Of a stretch of 64,000 nt of DNA, positions 1-12,000 are shown piece after piece (the first letter of the stretch is position 1; each line of letters begins with the position of its first letter). The translations under genes were made by a program, and so were the position numbers. Under the pieces are notes generated by a model that saw only the letters and a list, made by a program, of their open reading frames with translations, was not told the DNA's origin and did no database searches. This DNA comes from Proteles cristata cristata (lineage: Eukaryota; Chordata; Mammalia; Carnivora; Hyaenidae): positions 62,001 through 126,000 of the forward strand of contig JAESUZ010001724.1 in the NCBI GenBank assembly GCA_017311185.1. Reading direction: 5' to 3'.

Positions 1-680
1 TGCTCGTCTCCCAACTCGGGGGAGCCTGGGACGGAGGCCCGCGGAGCCGGGGCTTTATTGAGCTCTGCCCAGTGCAGGGGGCTGGTCCTGGACAAGTCGC
101 TCCATCTTTCTGTGCCTCACTAACCTGATCTGAGCAGTGGGCATCGTACTGCCAATCCCCAGAGATGGCTGGGAGAATTCCGGAAGGTAACGAATAGCTG
201 CCTGCAGGAGCGAACAGTTGGCCGGGGGCGGGGACGTGGGTGGCCGGGTCTTGAGCAGAGTTTGGGGTCTTAGCTGAATGGAAACAGGCCCTTCCTCTCC
301 TCGCCTCTGTCTTGCACCAAGAAACAGGCAATTAGAGAGTGAAACTTCATGACTAAACAGGAAGCTGTACCTCAAAAGGCTGCAAACAAACCAGTTTCAT
401 GCTTTACAAATTCTCTGCACACTTTTGATGCGGGCTGGGGAGTGGAGACCGAGCAGGGCTTGCTTCCTGGGCATGGGCTGACTGGACTTAAGGGCATGGT
501 CCCCGGGGCTCGCTGCTCCAAGCATGTGACTTTGGACCCGTGCGTCGCACCTGATGCCTACCGAATGCTACATGAGTGAGTGTAGATGGACAGAGTGAAA
601 ACCCGTTGGCCAGTTAGCGCCGTGGAGCTGGTCTTTCTGGGAGGAACGACTGAGCCACTGCTCTACCTTCAGGGCCAAAA
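1..680. other. Unique GC-rich sequence with a MIR piece
   Basis: Apart from the MIR fragment listed separately, I recognise nothing here. The first 60 bases are CpG-containing. Short open frames exist on both strands but show no domain, no splice context and no family resemblance. Confidence 0.5.
85..205 (+). repeat. MIR SINE fragment
   Basis: The order of words matches the 3' half of the mammalian-wide MIR: gacaagtcgctcc, then tctgtgcctcac, then a ctgatctgagcagtgg stretch standing where MIR has its 'cctcatctgtaaaatgg' part. It is old and heavily mutated, so the ends are approximate. Confidence 0.55.
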
Positions 681-1060
681 GGACTGCCCGCTCTTGGGCA
701 GAGAGCAGGGATCCCAGCCCAGGGTCAGGGAGGTAGGGGAGGGGCCGATGCAGTGATCAAGACAGGAGGTGGTGAGGCTGTTATTTCCCGGATATAGTTT
801 GAGGGTAAATCCAGAAGCATTTGCATATGGAGGGAGGTGAGCCGTGACCAAGATTGGTCTGAACAACCGGAAGGAGGGAGTAGGTTTCTGGTGATGGGAA
901 CAAGCGGTGGGTGGGGGAGGGGGGTCGTGAGGATCAGGAACGTATTCAGTGTGCGATGCCCAGTGGGTAGTTAGATGGTGATGTCTGAAGTTCAAGGGCG
1001 AGGTCTGGGCTGAAGACGTGAGTTTGGCCACTGTTAGGATACAGGTGGTATTTTAAGGTC
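680..1060 (-). repeat. L2 LINE fragment, reverse transcriptase region
   Basis: Read on the minus strand, the 960-1060 part follows the L2 ORF2 segment around the RT active-site loop: a TTAAAATACCACCTGTA stretch, then the region encoding the YADD-type box (too mutated to translate), then CAGCCCAGACCTCGCCC. The 700-830 part contains the 'gatcaagacaggaggtggtgaggctg' type of L2 antisense wording. The reading frame is lost, so it is a fossil. Confidence 0.55.
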
Positions 1061-4000
1061 CCGCATGAATGGTCTGACGCTGCCTTCTGCTCTTGGGTTG
1101 AACAAGCCACCGTGGTGTAGGTCTAGAGCAGTCCAGTGAGTGCCGCCGGCACCCGGAATTTGGGGGAGGGGGCCCTTTCGCTTTACAAGGTGGCCTGGAA
1201 TGCAGGGTCCAAACTGCTGACAGCACCTGCAAAGGAGGAGATGGGAGCTGGTTATTTTCTCCTGCGCCTGTAACCCCAACCAGCCCAGCCCAGCCCCACC
1301 GGAGCTGAGCGTGGGGGAGCCCGGGCCTATAGCTGCAGACCTGCCGGAAAGCTTTCATTGTCTGAATGTTCTCCGCCTTTTAGGAGAGATTCTGGGGAGT
1401 CTGTGCCTCCCCTTTGAAAGTTGAAAGAGCATCCTGGTTTACCCAACAATAATAATAAAGCTGTAGCTAGTAAAGACTGGATCCCTGGGTAAGAAATTAA
1501 TCCAGAAAACATTTCTAATTTCAGGCAAAACGGACCGTGACCCTCTACTCTGGCAATTTTTAAACGGGATTAAGAGAACAAGTGATTGGAAAACTGTAGA
1601 CAGTACACCGCTGTAGAGGGGAGTGTAGGGCTATTTAAAATTGAAGAGACAGGGTCATCTTATAATGTAGACTGCTCGTGACCCTTTTGTAAGGGCCTTC
1701 GGGGTGCTGACTGGGCAGGAGCTATAAAAATAGAACTTTTATTCGTGGTCAGCCAAAAAAAAAAAAAAACCCAGGAAGAAACTGTGCAGTCTTCTGAATT
1801 TGCATGTGCACTGAGGTTCTAGCACTTGTAAGAAGGAAATGGGCAAATGTGTGTAGAAAAGCCTGAAGGAGGGTTACCTTTCAATAGATCCCTTGTGAAG
1901 TTCTGACATTCTTTGCCCCAGAAATGAGCTTTTAAAGGGCTATCTCTTTAGCTGGCCCTGATCTGCAACTCCCTGACATGCTGGGGGCAGGGTGATTTGG
2001 TCTGGCTTAGAAAAGCAAAACAAAACAAAGCATCACAGCCTTGCTGAGGCCCTTTGATCTCAGAGACCCTCATTCCTCGGTCATACCTCCCTCGTCTCAG
2101 TGACGACTGCGCTGGTTTGGGGGGAATTCTGGCACACTTGTTAAGATGATACGGAATGTGGGCTTAAACTACAGCCAGAGGGTTAAATTCTATCCCGGGT
2201 TCCACGCGGCCCTAGGTGAAGAGATACCCATTAAATGGATGATATTAACATGAGTCGGAAGCGTGATAGAGGTCAAAGGTGATTTTTTTTTTCTTCTCAA
2301 AAATGATTTTGCAAATCTTTTTCAGAGCTGATAGACACACACCTTAGCTGGATACAAAACATATTATGAAACAGAATGACTGTGATCTTTGATCCGAGAA
2401 ATCAAAGTTAAAGGTAATCGACATCTTCTGCTTCTCCTTTTGTTTTCCAGCTGTGTGTTTCCTTAACCTGAATTACTTTTACTAGAGGAAAACTTTTCGA
2501 GCCATCCCCACAGACACCACACTTCCTGCAGGCTAGACCCTGCCCCTGTAAGGGGACAGCCCTGGGGTCCATCCCTGCGATCGTCTGGGAGGCTGGAGCT
2601 CAAGGTTGGGTGGGGAGGAAGGGATGAGGCTCTGGGAATTTGCATGTTCTCCCAGGGGCGCCATCACCCCTTCCCACCTCTGAACGTTCTGCTCCTGCAC
2701 TGGACCAGCTCCTTTTGGGTTTTGTACACTTTGCCTGGTGTCTGCGGGTAAGGCCGACTCCCTGCACTGGGCAACAGGCCAGGGCGGGTAGATGGGAAGT
2801 CCGGAACTGTGCTTGGTCCCGGATAGAGCTGGGGTTTTACCACTGGACTCAGCAGAGCCCCTGATCTAGCTTCACGCAGTGGATCTACCTCAGTTGACTT
2901 TGGATTCTGAGCCTGGTAACTAATACAGACTTTACAGCATGGATGGGGGGGAGGGGGGCTGGAGGCTCAGTGAATATCGAGTCCTCCCTGGGACAGGGAG
3001 GCTTCTGCTTTGCCTCTCTGTGCCTCGGCTCTTTAGATGCTAGTGCTGTGACTGAATCCTCTGCACATACTGCTTAGAGTCAGCACACGAAGTACCCTCA
3101 CCAGAAGTCAGCCGGCAGTAGAGGTGGGTCCCACGCCTCCTGATATCTCCTGGGCTCATTGGGCTGTGGCTTTCGAACGGTTCCTTTGTCAGAGAAAGTA
3201 GGTTCACTCCATCAAGGCCGGGCCCACACGTTCACGGCAGCCTCACGCCAGCGGCCCCCTGTGAAAACCCATTAATGCTGTCAGCGGCTGCGCCTGTTGG
3301 CACACACAGTGGGATGTCCCTCTGTTTCCCGCAGGGCGGGGCTCAGCTGACGTGACCGGCTAGCACTTTCCAGTAGCACCATGAAAGGGGTCTTAGGGGG
3401 TGGGAGTGTGTTTCTCTGGCACATTCTCCAACGGTAAACTATTAAATACTGTCCACAAAGGCAACATGTACCCTCAGTGAACATTCACTGAGTTCCAGGT
3501 GCGAGACTCCCTCCCGAGGGCTTCACAGCCAGGACTCACGGGGGACGAAAATGCAGCTAAAATGTCACCTCGGATAGTTTAAGCCACTTACCAGAGTCCA
3601 GAAAGGGCCTTTTTAAAATGTGTTTCTTCCCTCCCTGGTATTAGCACTTGGCAATGCTTCTGACCTTGCAGGCTCTGGTCTCCAGGGCCCCGGGGGGCGG
3701 GGGGTTGTCCTTTTTGCCGAGTCTCAAAAGTGTGGCCTGTCTGGAAAGCTCCTTCCCTGTTCTCAAGATCCCCCAGAGCTCGCAGACGTGGCCAGCAAAA
3801 AGCGCCCTGATAATTGCAGTTTTGAGACGGAAGTCCCCGGAGAAGGCCCAAGGGCCACCTTGCCTCCTTAGCCCCTTTCCACCTGCCTGTGGGGAGAAGG
3901 GGCCCGGTGCTTGTTACCTCACGGCAGTGGGGACAGAAGTGCCCAGAACTCCCTTCACGTGCCTCGCGGAGCAGCCTCCTTGCCCCAAGCACGGGTCTTG

Positions 4001-4590
4001 GGAGGGAATTCGACAAAGCGCTGCGGGATGGGATGGGGAAGGGCGGGGGTGGGCCCTGGCCCGGAGGATGCAGCCTCCCCACGTTCCCATCCACGCGCGA
4101 GGAGTGTCTTTGTGGCTGTGGCCTTTGTGGCTGGCCCTAGACTCTTGTGGGCACTCACATGATCTAACCAGATTTGAGAAAACATGCTTGGGGGCGAAGC
4201 AGGATGGGGGCTCTCCACTCCTTCCTGTTGTTGCTTTGTTGGGGAATTAAGTTCCAAAGTCAGCAATTAAGGGGGAAAAGGCCCAGAGTCAAAATTACCC
4301 TTGACGGGCTTTTAAATGACACCTGACGTGCGTATCCGGGTGGTTTTCTGTATGCAGCTCTGAGCAGCCATTCTTCTGCAAGGTAAACGTTGAGAACCTC
4401 TGAGCTCAGCTGAATGAAAGTCAGCATGCAGGTGTCTGGTCCTTCAAGTGAACCATAAAATGCCTAGGGCAGGCTGGGATGCTAAGAGAAATCCCAGTTT
4501 TTAAAAATAAACACCTAGGATTGTTGGACGAACGATACTAGAAAGAGGCATTGGCTCCTGCAGTTAGCACCCCCAAAAAGAGGGTGAAGA
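1060..4590. other. Unique sequence, no gene recognised
   Basis: About 3.5 kb without a repeat I can name with confidence. It holds an A16 run near 1745-1769 and GC-rich stretches near 3650-4100. Overlapping open frames of up to 200 codons between 3588 and 4266 exist in several frames on both strands. That pattern is expected of GC-rich non-coding DNA, and none shows a recognisable domain. A stretch near 3475-3530 vaguely resembles an L2 or MIR 3' end. Confidence 0.5.
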
Positions 4591-4594
4591 AAAC

Positions 4595-4850
4595 ACCACT
4601 TTGCCATTGGTATATTAGTAGGGGCTGGTGCACGATGTCTCACACCAGTCGGCCTGTTCAAATCTGACCCCTGGTCTGTTGTGGTAAATAAAGTTTTATT
4701 GGCACACAGCCACGTCCGTTTGCTCACATACTGTCTATGGCTGCTTTCACATGACAGGGCAGGGCGGAGCTATTGAGTAAGGGGCCCACAGTACTGACCA
4801 TATTTTTATCTAGCCCTTTCCAGAAGAAAGTTGATGACCCCTCCTATATT
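4595..4850. repeat. Non-autonomous hAT-type DNA transposon relic (MER class)
   Basis: The central words 'taaataaagttttattgg', 'cacagccacg' and 'tactgtctatggctgcttt', and the closing 'ccctttccagaagaaagtt', are those of a common mammalian non-autonomous DNA element. A second copy in this window lies at 50240-50455. I do not name the subfamily. Ends are approximate. Confidence 0.65.
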
Positions 4851-5270
4851 CCTTCTGTGTCAACAGCCCTTTATGAGAAGAGTTCTGTTCTTATGTTTGA
4901 TTTTTCAGAGTTTTAAAGAGAAAAATGTATAATTGTAATATACTTACGTCTGTCAGTCTTTTCCGTTCTGGTTTCGGCCTCAGGCATCAGGCTGAGAAGT
5001 CACCCTGAGGTTGTGTACACGTTCATCAGTGTTTTCATCATAGAGCTTCGCCCCAAGGGTGAAAAAAGGTCAGGGCTGCCTGTGGGAACGGCAACACCAT
5101 TAGCCTCAATTCTGTTCTGAGAAAGTGAGACTCAGCGACCACCTTAACCACTGAGCACATGGCCTTCTCTGCTGTTAACTTAGCAGAGGCTGCCTTCGCC
5201 CTTTCCTCTCACACACAGAAGCCCCTGAGGACCCCAGGGCCGTGGAAGAAACGTGAGGGCTTCTGCACTT
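4850..5270. other. Unique sequence, nothing recognised
   Basis: AT-rich then mixed sequence between the hAT relic and the next MIR. No repeat, open frame or RNA gene that I can support. Confidence 0.5.
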
Positions 5271-5478
5271 GATAGCTCGGGGTCTTTGTCAGTTGTGTAG
5301 CCATACAGTGTTCAGGTTAATACATGGGCCGGGAGTTCAAATCCTGATTCCATCATCTGGTCTGCAGGGACTGCCTGTCTCCAGTTGTAAGCCAAGGATT
5401 GTATTACCAGGTTTGGTGGAAGAAAAACTCAGCATTTATTACAGCGCGTGGCACATAGTCAGCCTTCAATAAATGCGA
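5270..5478 (+). repeat. MIR SINE, nearly complete but with an internal gap
   Basis: The head (ggttaatacatgggccggg, ttcaaatcctgattcc) and the tail (gcgtggcacatagtc, ttcaataaatg) are both MIR. The central core is shortened. It is an old insertion with no visible target duplication. Confidence 0.7.
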
Positions 5479-5604
5479 ATGGCTTATATTAGTTTGCAGA
5501 GAAAAGGCTCCAGACAAGTAACAGATTGGCAACCCGTTTGTCAGTTGGATGACAGAGGAAAGTCTCCCCAAACCAAGTGACCCAGGCTGATGGGGTGGGG
5601 GGGG

Positions 5605-5945
5605 ACTGAGATGCATGCATTAGGTACCTGCTGTATGCATGGCACTGCGCATGGCACCATGAGGACACGGGTAACTCAAATAACCTGGCCTAGGAGGTTG
5701 CAAGCAAAGTGTTTTGGGAATTCGGTATTTGCTTTTGGAGAAAGTGAGGGCCCGAGGGTACGAGTGGGAGATGGCTTCCACACAAAGGCGGCATCGGAAC
5801 AAGGGCAGGAGTTAAAGTTAGGGTTGGGACAAGGAGAGGGGCTGTTGGAGAAATGCATGTGGCCCAGTTTGGGAAGAGGTGGGAAGAGAGGTGCAAAAGT
5901 TGGCCGAGGATAGATGCTCGAAGCATTTACTGAATGGAGGGAATG
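5605..5945 (-). repeat. L2 LINE 3'-end fragments
   Basis: The 5608-5665 part (taggtacctgctgtatgc, ggcactgcgcatggcacc) is an antisense L2 3' end. A small sense L2-like tip (gatgctcgaagcatttactg) sits near 5910-5940. The middle is too diverged to assign. Confidence 0.4.
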
Positions 5946-6069
5946 TAGAAGGCTGATACGGAACCGTGTTTCAGCACTCAAGGTGGGGGGATGGGGGGGG
6001 AAGAGACCCAGAGCTGTCCGTGCCACCTGAGGCTACTTACCAGTTCAGGAGAAAAAGGAAGCCCAGAAG

Positions 6070-6260
6070 GGCATTATTGAGCACCTCCTCAGTCCCGAGG
6101 CTCTGTTTAAAAGCTGAGGATTCCCTGGGGGAACAAGAACAGAGCACTAGCTAGTGAATCGCCTGGAACCGATAAACGGAGGAGACTGGGCAGGATTGTG
6201 GGGCTGCAGTGCGGAGCACCCGGGCAGCCTTCATGGAGGAGAGGGAGCAGAGAGCCTTGA
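6070..6260 (-). repeat. L2 LINE fragment
   Basis: The stretch 'attattgagcacctcctcag' followed by 'gggggaacaagaacagag' has the antisense L2 3' end arrangement (cttattgagcacctactatg, then a tacagcagtgaacaag-like part). The GC-rich sequence that follows (6210-6300) may be its upstream continuation. Confidence 0.5.
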
Positions 6261-7500
6261 ATGAGGGAGTGAGGAGAAAGGCAGTAGAGGCCGTGGGGGC
6301 TGACAGAGCCCTTCCTCTACCAGAAGAATGCAGGCGGGGCCCAGAGCAGGGGTTGGGGCGGAAGGGAGACCGTGGGCAGGCAGAGCCGCTGCGGGAGAGC
6401 AGAGCTGGGGAACCAGGGGCGGCGGGGAGCCCCCGGCCCATAAAGCACAGAGGCCGGGACGGAGGCCCAGGGAGAGGTTGCGGGGTGGGCATCAGGGAAG
6501 TGGTTCGGGTACTCGGGGCTGCAGAGGGGAGACCTCCCTGCAGACAGGAGACCCTCCCCGACTTGGGCTCCAGGTCCCCCCAAGCGGTGGGCCACCCAGG
6601 GGGCCACTCCTGCTTTAGAACTTTCTCCTCGCTCACGGCCAGGGGAGCCAGCTCTGAGGTTTCAGCAAGAGAGGGCTCGTCTCACCAGAGAGGTCTCCGT
6701 GGGGTTTGAGCGGGCCTCGCTTCAGGGCCTGAGCGCACAGCCACCTTCTCACCACCCCCAACCACACGAAGGGCTAAGTGCACGGTGTCTGGAGTTTTCC
6801 AGACACAACTCTTAGTTTCTACCTGACCATAGCTTGTAGGAAGCGCTTCTCTCTGCTTGAACGCACCTCCACCCCGGCCCCAGGCCCCTGCCTTCGGAGA
6901 AGGGAAACGACCCTTCAGCGAGGGCCGGGGAGCCAGCACCGTTGCCTACCGGGTATTTTTAGAAAGCCAAGGCCGTGGAAAGTTTCCATTAAGGATCGAC
7001 TCCTCCGGTTTCCTAGATTGAGAAAACAGGAAGCCTTTCAGAATCCGGGCTTTGAAAAGCTTCGCATGAAGCTGTACTGACCCCACCTCCCTGCGCCTGG
7101 CATTCTGCTTTCGCTCCTGCTCTCTGCCTGCCTCACCCAGGGCTCCCAGCTTTGCAGGCCCGGGCAGGGGGCAGGGTTCATGAGCTGGATGGGGGTGGGG
7201 GGTGGGCAGGGGGCTGCCCTTCATCACAGGGTTCCTGCTTGAGGGGCCCTGGGAGGCAGCTAAGCTGGTACCTGGTATACAGTAAGCACCCAGGTAACGA
7301 TGTTGGTTCGCTGAAAGTGAATTCATCCTCTGAGCTGCTACTAGCAGATCGGCTGCTACGCTCTGCTATTCTAATACGCACGCGCACCTCTGTACACCTT
7401 AGTGCGTATACCTAATGCACACGATGCTGTGAATTCCTGCTGGACTCTGGGCACTGTGACAATTCCAGCACTTGCATGATCTTATCCAAGCTCCTCCAGA
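6260..7500. other. GC-rich unique sequence
   Basis: No gene recognised. The 6300-6620 part is CpG-bearing and open in four frames at once (up to 166 codons), which reflects GC bias and not selection. There is no promoter motif I would defend. Confidence 0.45.
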
Positions 7501-7504
7501 AGGA

Positions 7505-7640
7505 TGAAGCCATGTTTAGACCCGATTTACAGATGGGGAGACTGAGGCAAGTGTCAGTAAGCGAAGAAGCAGTCGAGGAGGGATTCTAACCCTGGCTGTC
7601 GGGCTCCGGAACCCACACTCCCGCGTGCTCTCAGCCCATA
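7505..7640 (-). repeat. MIR SINE fragment
   Basis: 'gatttacagatggggagactgaggcaag' and then 'gggattctaaccctggctgt' are the antisense MIR core, i.e. the complement of the 'cctcagtttcctcatctg' part and of the tRNA-derived head. Confidence 0.7.
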
Positions 7641-7849
7641 GCTGAAAAACAGAGAGCGGGGCCTCAATACTTTCTAGCACAAAATGAAGCCTCCTGGCGC
7701 GAAGCACTATCTTCAGAGTCCGACCCAAAGCCGGGGGGTGTGGAGATCGGAGCCAGCAGCTACGGAACACCGTTTAGCAGGCGGGTGCCAGGGGCATTGC
7801 CGACGGACCTCAGTGCCTACCGGGGAGCCAACGGTGCACACCAGGAGTT

Positions 7850-7930
7850 CCACTCGCCAGAGGAGGAAACCGAGGCACAGAGAGGTCGAGTCACACCGCT
7901 GCCAGTGGAGTGAGGGAGCCGAAGGTCCAA
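7850..7930 (-). repeat. MIR SINE fragment
   Basis: 'gaggaaaccgaggcacagagaggtc' followed by 'ccagtggagtgagggagcc' is antisense MIR core. It is short, and the flanks are unique. Confidence 0.6.
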
Positions 7931-8529
7931 CGTGCCTTTTCCGTCCCGAAGGCAGTCGGTGTTGGTGCTCCTCTTACTACGGGGCTTGTGTTCTCGTCCA
8001 TGGAGGGGTCTTCTGGAAAAAACATGCTGGACCTAAGAGGGCTCAGCTCGAGCCCCGTGGGGAGGCTCGGTGCAGATCTCAACGGTTAGAGGCAGGGAGG
8101 ATCACAGGAAGGTGAAGGTGACGACCCGCCGCCGGTACGAGGGGGCTGGGGAAGGACTGAGGGGAGGGGAGATTCAGTGACCCCCCCCCACAAGGCACCT
8201 AGCAGGGGGCTCCCTCCTCTCCCCTCCGGCCCCTGCGACCCGCGGACCCATCCGGCCGCACAGGCGCGGGGACTCCCCCCTCGGAGCGCGTGCACACCTC
8301 TGCCTGGGCTGCCACAGAGAGCAGCTTTTTACCGAGGAGGCTGAAGGAAGCCCTTTTTGCCAGATCCACATTCTAACACCTTACTGCCCTGCTTACAGGG
8401 ACCAGGGCCCCGGCTAAGGGGCCGAGAGGGGCGGGGAGAGGACATCACGTGCCCGGTTCCCTTCTGAGGGGGAGGGGGTGGCCGAAGTTTCCAAAGCCCC
8501 TGAGAGGACAGCCCCCACGTCAGGAGATC
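7930..8529. other. Unique GC-rich sequence
   Basis: No repeat or gene recognised. The 8220-8295 part is locally CpG-dense (about 10 CpGs in some 70 bases by eye) but too short to count as a CpG island. Confidence 0.45.
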
Positions 8530-8576
8530 GTGTGTGTGTGTGTGTCTGTGTGTGTGTGTCTGTGTGTGTGTGTGTG

Positions 8577-8627
<51 letters not shown>
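8530..8627. repeat. Compound (GT)n / (GA)n microsatellite
   Basis: About 72 bases of GT with periodic tct interruptions, then about 26 bases of GA. It is flanked by unique sequence. The translated frames through it (Val/Cys repeats, then Glu/Arg repeats) are artefacts. Confidence 0.95.
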
Positions 8628-8630
<3 letters not shown>

Positions 8631-9020
8631 TGTCTACACAGATAGCTACTCTTCGTGGTTATTTCCGTCTACTCTCTCCGGAAAAGTCTCTTTCGAGAAC
8701 TGTTTTGTGGGTCAGCTCTGGCTTAGTCCCTCAGCAGGTATTTTCTGGATGCTGTGATGAGGGAGGGAGCGCCGCGGCCTCCGAGAGCCTGAACAGGCTT
8801 AGGTCCTGCCCTAGGGCCGAGCTCGTTTCTGTCACCATTTTGCACAGTCCCCTCCACGGACAAAACTGTAGCACAAAATATGATCATCCGGGAAAACAGA
8901 GCACAGGAAGGCGTTTCCTATGTTGGAAATTGTCAAACGGAGAGAACAAAAGTGCATTTTTTTTAAAGGTTCTAGGGAGCTAATCCGACCCGTGTTGGTG
9001 GTGCCCGCTCACTCGCCCCT

Positions 9021-9045
9021 CCTCTCTCTCTCTCTCTCTCTCTCT
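9021..9045. repeat. (CT)n microsatellite
   Basis: Twelve or so uninterrupted CT units between unique flanks. Confidence 0.9.
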
Positions 9046-12000
9046 TTTCTTTTGTAGTTAATGAAATTATCAGGAAGGAGTTTTCAGGACCTCCCGCCAG
9101 AAATCAGACGTAGAAGATGCCGTTAGGAAGAAACCTCCCGTATCTGACCCCTCGGAGCCCTCCACTGCCTCTCACCTTCTGTTCTCTTTCCTGTACATCT
9201 CCCGGCCCGGAGGCCGCACGCGGGACAATGTGTGGGCAGAAAGCTGACCCTCGATTCAGGAGCTCGCCACCTCTCTGTGTAAACACCAGAGGGGACACTC
9301 TGCCTTTTGATTTGTGTCTTAAATCCCAGAGAGCATCTCGGTTTGACTTTCACGGTGTCCTTAAGTGCCTGCTGACCAAAAACACACAGTTCTGAACAAG
9401 CCAGCACGCCGCAGCCGCCCCCGGCCGGCCGGCCCGGAGCCCAGGGCGGGGGCTGGGGGGCGGGATGGAAGATGTGGGCCCTGTCATTAAACCCCAGCCC
9501 TGCGTTCATTTTTCCAGGTCACAGATACAGCTTCTGTACCTTTTGAAGGAAAGGAGTTTTCACACAGCAACCAAAGGAACGTGACCCAAGAGTCTGGCTT
9601 AGGGGCTGAAGAAAAACGGAAGCCGGACTGCCTCCTTAGGGATCACCCGTCCCAGGCCACCGCTGGGCCACAGCTCGAGCCTGAGTTTTGAGTATTCTCA
9701 TTCTGAAGCACAACTGTCTGGCCCATAACAAGAGGGCCTGTTAAAACTCGGCGTTAAGTTATGACATGTGTACACATTTGTAATTATTTTTTTTTTCCCC
9801 CTCTGCTTCAGAGAGCTGGCTGGAGCTGGGGCTCTCTCCGGGCCAGCGGCTCCTCACCCCTGCAGCAGGCCATCGGACTGGGGCGGGGACCCCGGGCTGC
9901 ACTGTTAGCGCCTCTGCACCCCTGCAAGCTGAGGGCTTTCTGCTGGTCTTGCTTTCTTTCCTCCCAACAGCCAGAGTGCTTTTCCATAAACTAGTAAAGA
10001 AGAAGAATCTCAAGCACATGCATTGAATTTTGAGAAGGAATCGAAGAGCTAAACCAACCAAAAAAAAAAAAAAAAAGAAGGTATTTTTGTTAAATTGTGA
10101 GAGAGGAGGCAAGGGGCAGGCCCAAGTGTTTCTCGAAGTGGGTTCCCCCATGACGGGGCGGAGTTCCCTCTCTCTCTGGCCTAGACTCCACGTGGGATGC
10201 GAGCTCAGGCTGTGGCCCCAGAGTTCATTGGTGATTTTTACCTGAAGCCATTTCCAAGGGCCCTGGGTCCCAAAGCCCTGTCTGCATTAGCCGCCTGCAT
10301 CCACATCGAAGAGGAGCGGCCCCTCTGTGTAGACCTCAGACCGAAGGCGCTCCGCCCAGACCAGTCCTGTGGTGCTGAGCACCCCGCGCCCTCACGAGTC
10401 TTCCTTCGCTGGTGCAGAAGAGTCCGAGCCCTGCGCAGGGGTGGGCTCTCATCACCCAGACGCGTTCCTGGAGGCAGGTGTCGGAGACACCCCGGAACAA
10501 GCCAGGGGGTCCGTGTTCAGCAGTTCGGTTTCTTCCCCGATGATCAAAACAGCACAGACGTTCCTGGCGCTCTTCGAAAGGCTGTGCTTTGCAATTGCTC
10601 AGGCAGATCTGCTAGATAGAAGCCTAGGAAGAGAATCCTGCCCCGTCAGGGCTCTCCCTGGGGGATATACACGTCCTGGCTTTCTTGTTAAGGTTATGCA
10701 GAGGTTACACCTTCCCCATAGCCCTGCCGGGAGCGCGGCCTGGGGCCTAGGGCCTGGTGGGTCCGGTGCTCCAGAGAGTGGACAGAACGCCCAGGGTGTG
10801 ACCTTTTAATAGAGACCCAGCATGTCCCCCACCCCCCACCCCCAACACCTGGGGACCTCTCTTCCACCCAAGCACAAAGTTCAGCAAAATCTGCTTTTAC
10901 GCAAAATGCGGGTGAGAACTTGACCGTTGCTGCAGAGCTCCTGGGATGTGAAATTCTTCTGAATTCATGAAAAGTTTCCTTATACCAGCAGTTTCCCAGC
11001 AATATTGGACTTAACGGGGGCAGAGTTAAAAGTGCTTGGTGACTGATCTGTTCTCACCCGACCTGACTAGGAACCATTTCCTTTTTTTTTTTTTTTTTTT
11101 TTGTTGCACATGAAGGATGTTGACCTTCCTCAGTTATCTGAATGTTTTACCCAAGTGCCTTCCTGCTATTATAAGCAAAGTCGCTCTGCTCCATTGTGCC
11201 TGGATGAGACGAACAAGGGCTAATGCGTTTTCCATCAATCTTTTAGGTTAGTGAAAAGGGCCTCCTGCTAGTTCGAACTCTTGTACGAATCTGTGCACGT
11301 ACATGTGTGTATAATGCACGCACAAGCTTTTTCTAAGACCTCCTAGGCTGGATATTAGAGGAAGCCCTTTTGTAAACAACTCTACCAAATAGCGAAGGAA
11401 AGAGAAACAAAGAGCATTCGTTTTGAGACAAACAGGCGAGAGAATGTGTATTAGGAACCGACAGCTAGCAGGAAAGTTTGGTCAGTAACTGATGCCAGGA
11501 GGAAATGTTGCCAAGAGGAACTGCTCGCGAAATAGTTTCAGTCTGGGAAGAGGCAATAGGATCCTCTGAGGAGAAGGAGAAAGTAAGGCTTTCTAAGTGG
11601 GAACGATGTGTGTGTGGCACGCGTGAGAAGGGTCTCAGGTGGAGGTTTGCACTTGCTACATCCAAGGTAATGTAAATATGTAGCACTGCCAACAGGAATC
11701 TACCGTGTTGCTGAATGTAGTATACTTTCAGAGTTTGCAAGTCTTCCTGTATTGTACAAAAATACTGCTGCTTGATAATATATAATGGCAATCCAAATTA
11801 GTAGGTTATTAAATTTTATTTTCTTATCTGTTTTTTAGGCTTTTTATCTGTCCCGAAAACGTCACCCACCCCTGTTGGAATTAGAAAATATTTATAAATG
11901 GTGGAAGTCTTTTTCAGGTGTCTCTTTTTACAGATGTTGAGGATCCCCACCCCCACTCCTAGAGAAAGGATATATTCTTGAAAATTTGTGAATCATGCTA

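Noticed and set aside
3588..4266. Cluster of frames up to 200 codons on both strands
   Set aside because: Four or more overlapping frames are open at once, the signature of GC-rich non-coding DNA. No protein family recognised.
8530..8627. SINE origin for the left GT/GA microsatellite
   Set aside because: Unlike the tract at 63194, no SINE body adjoins it on either side.
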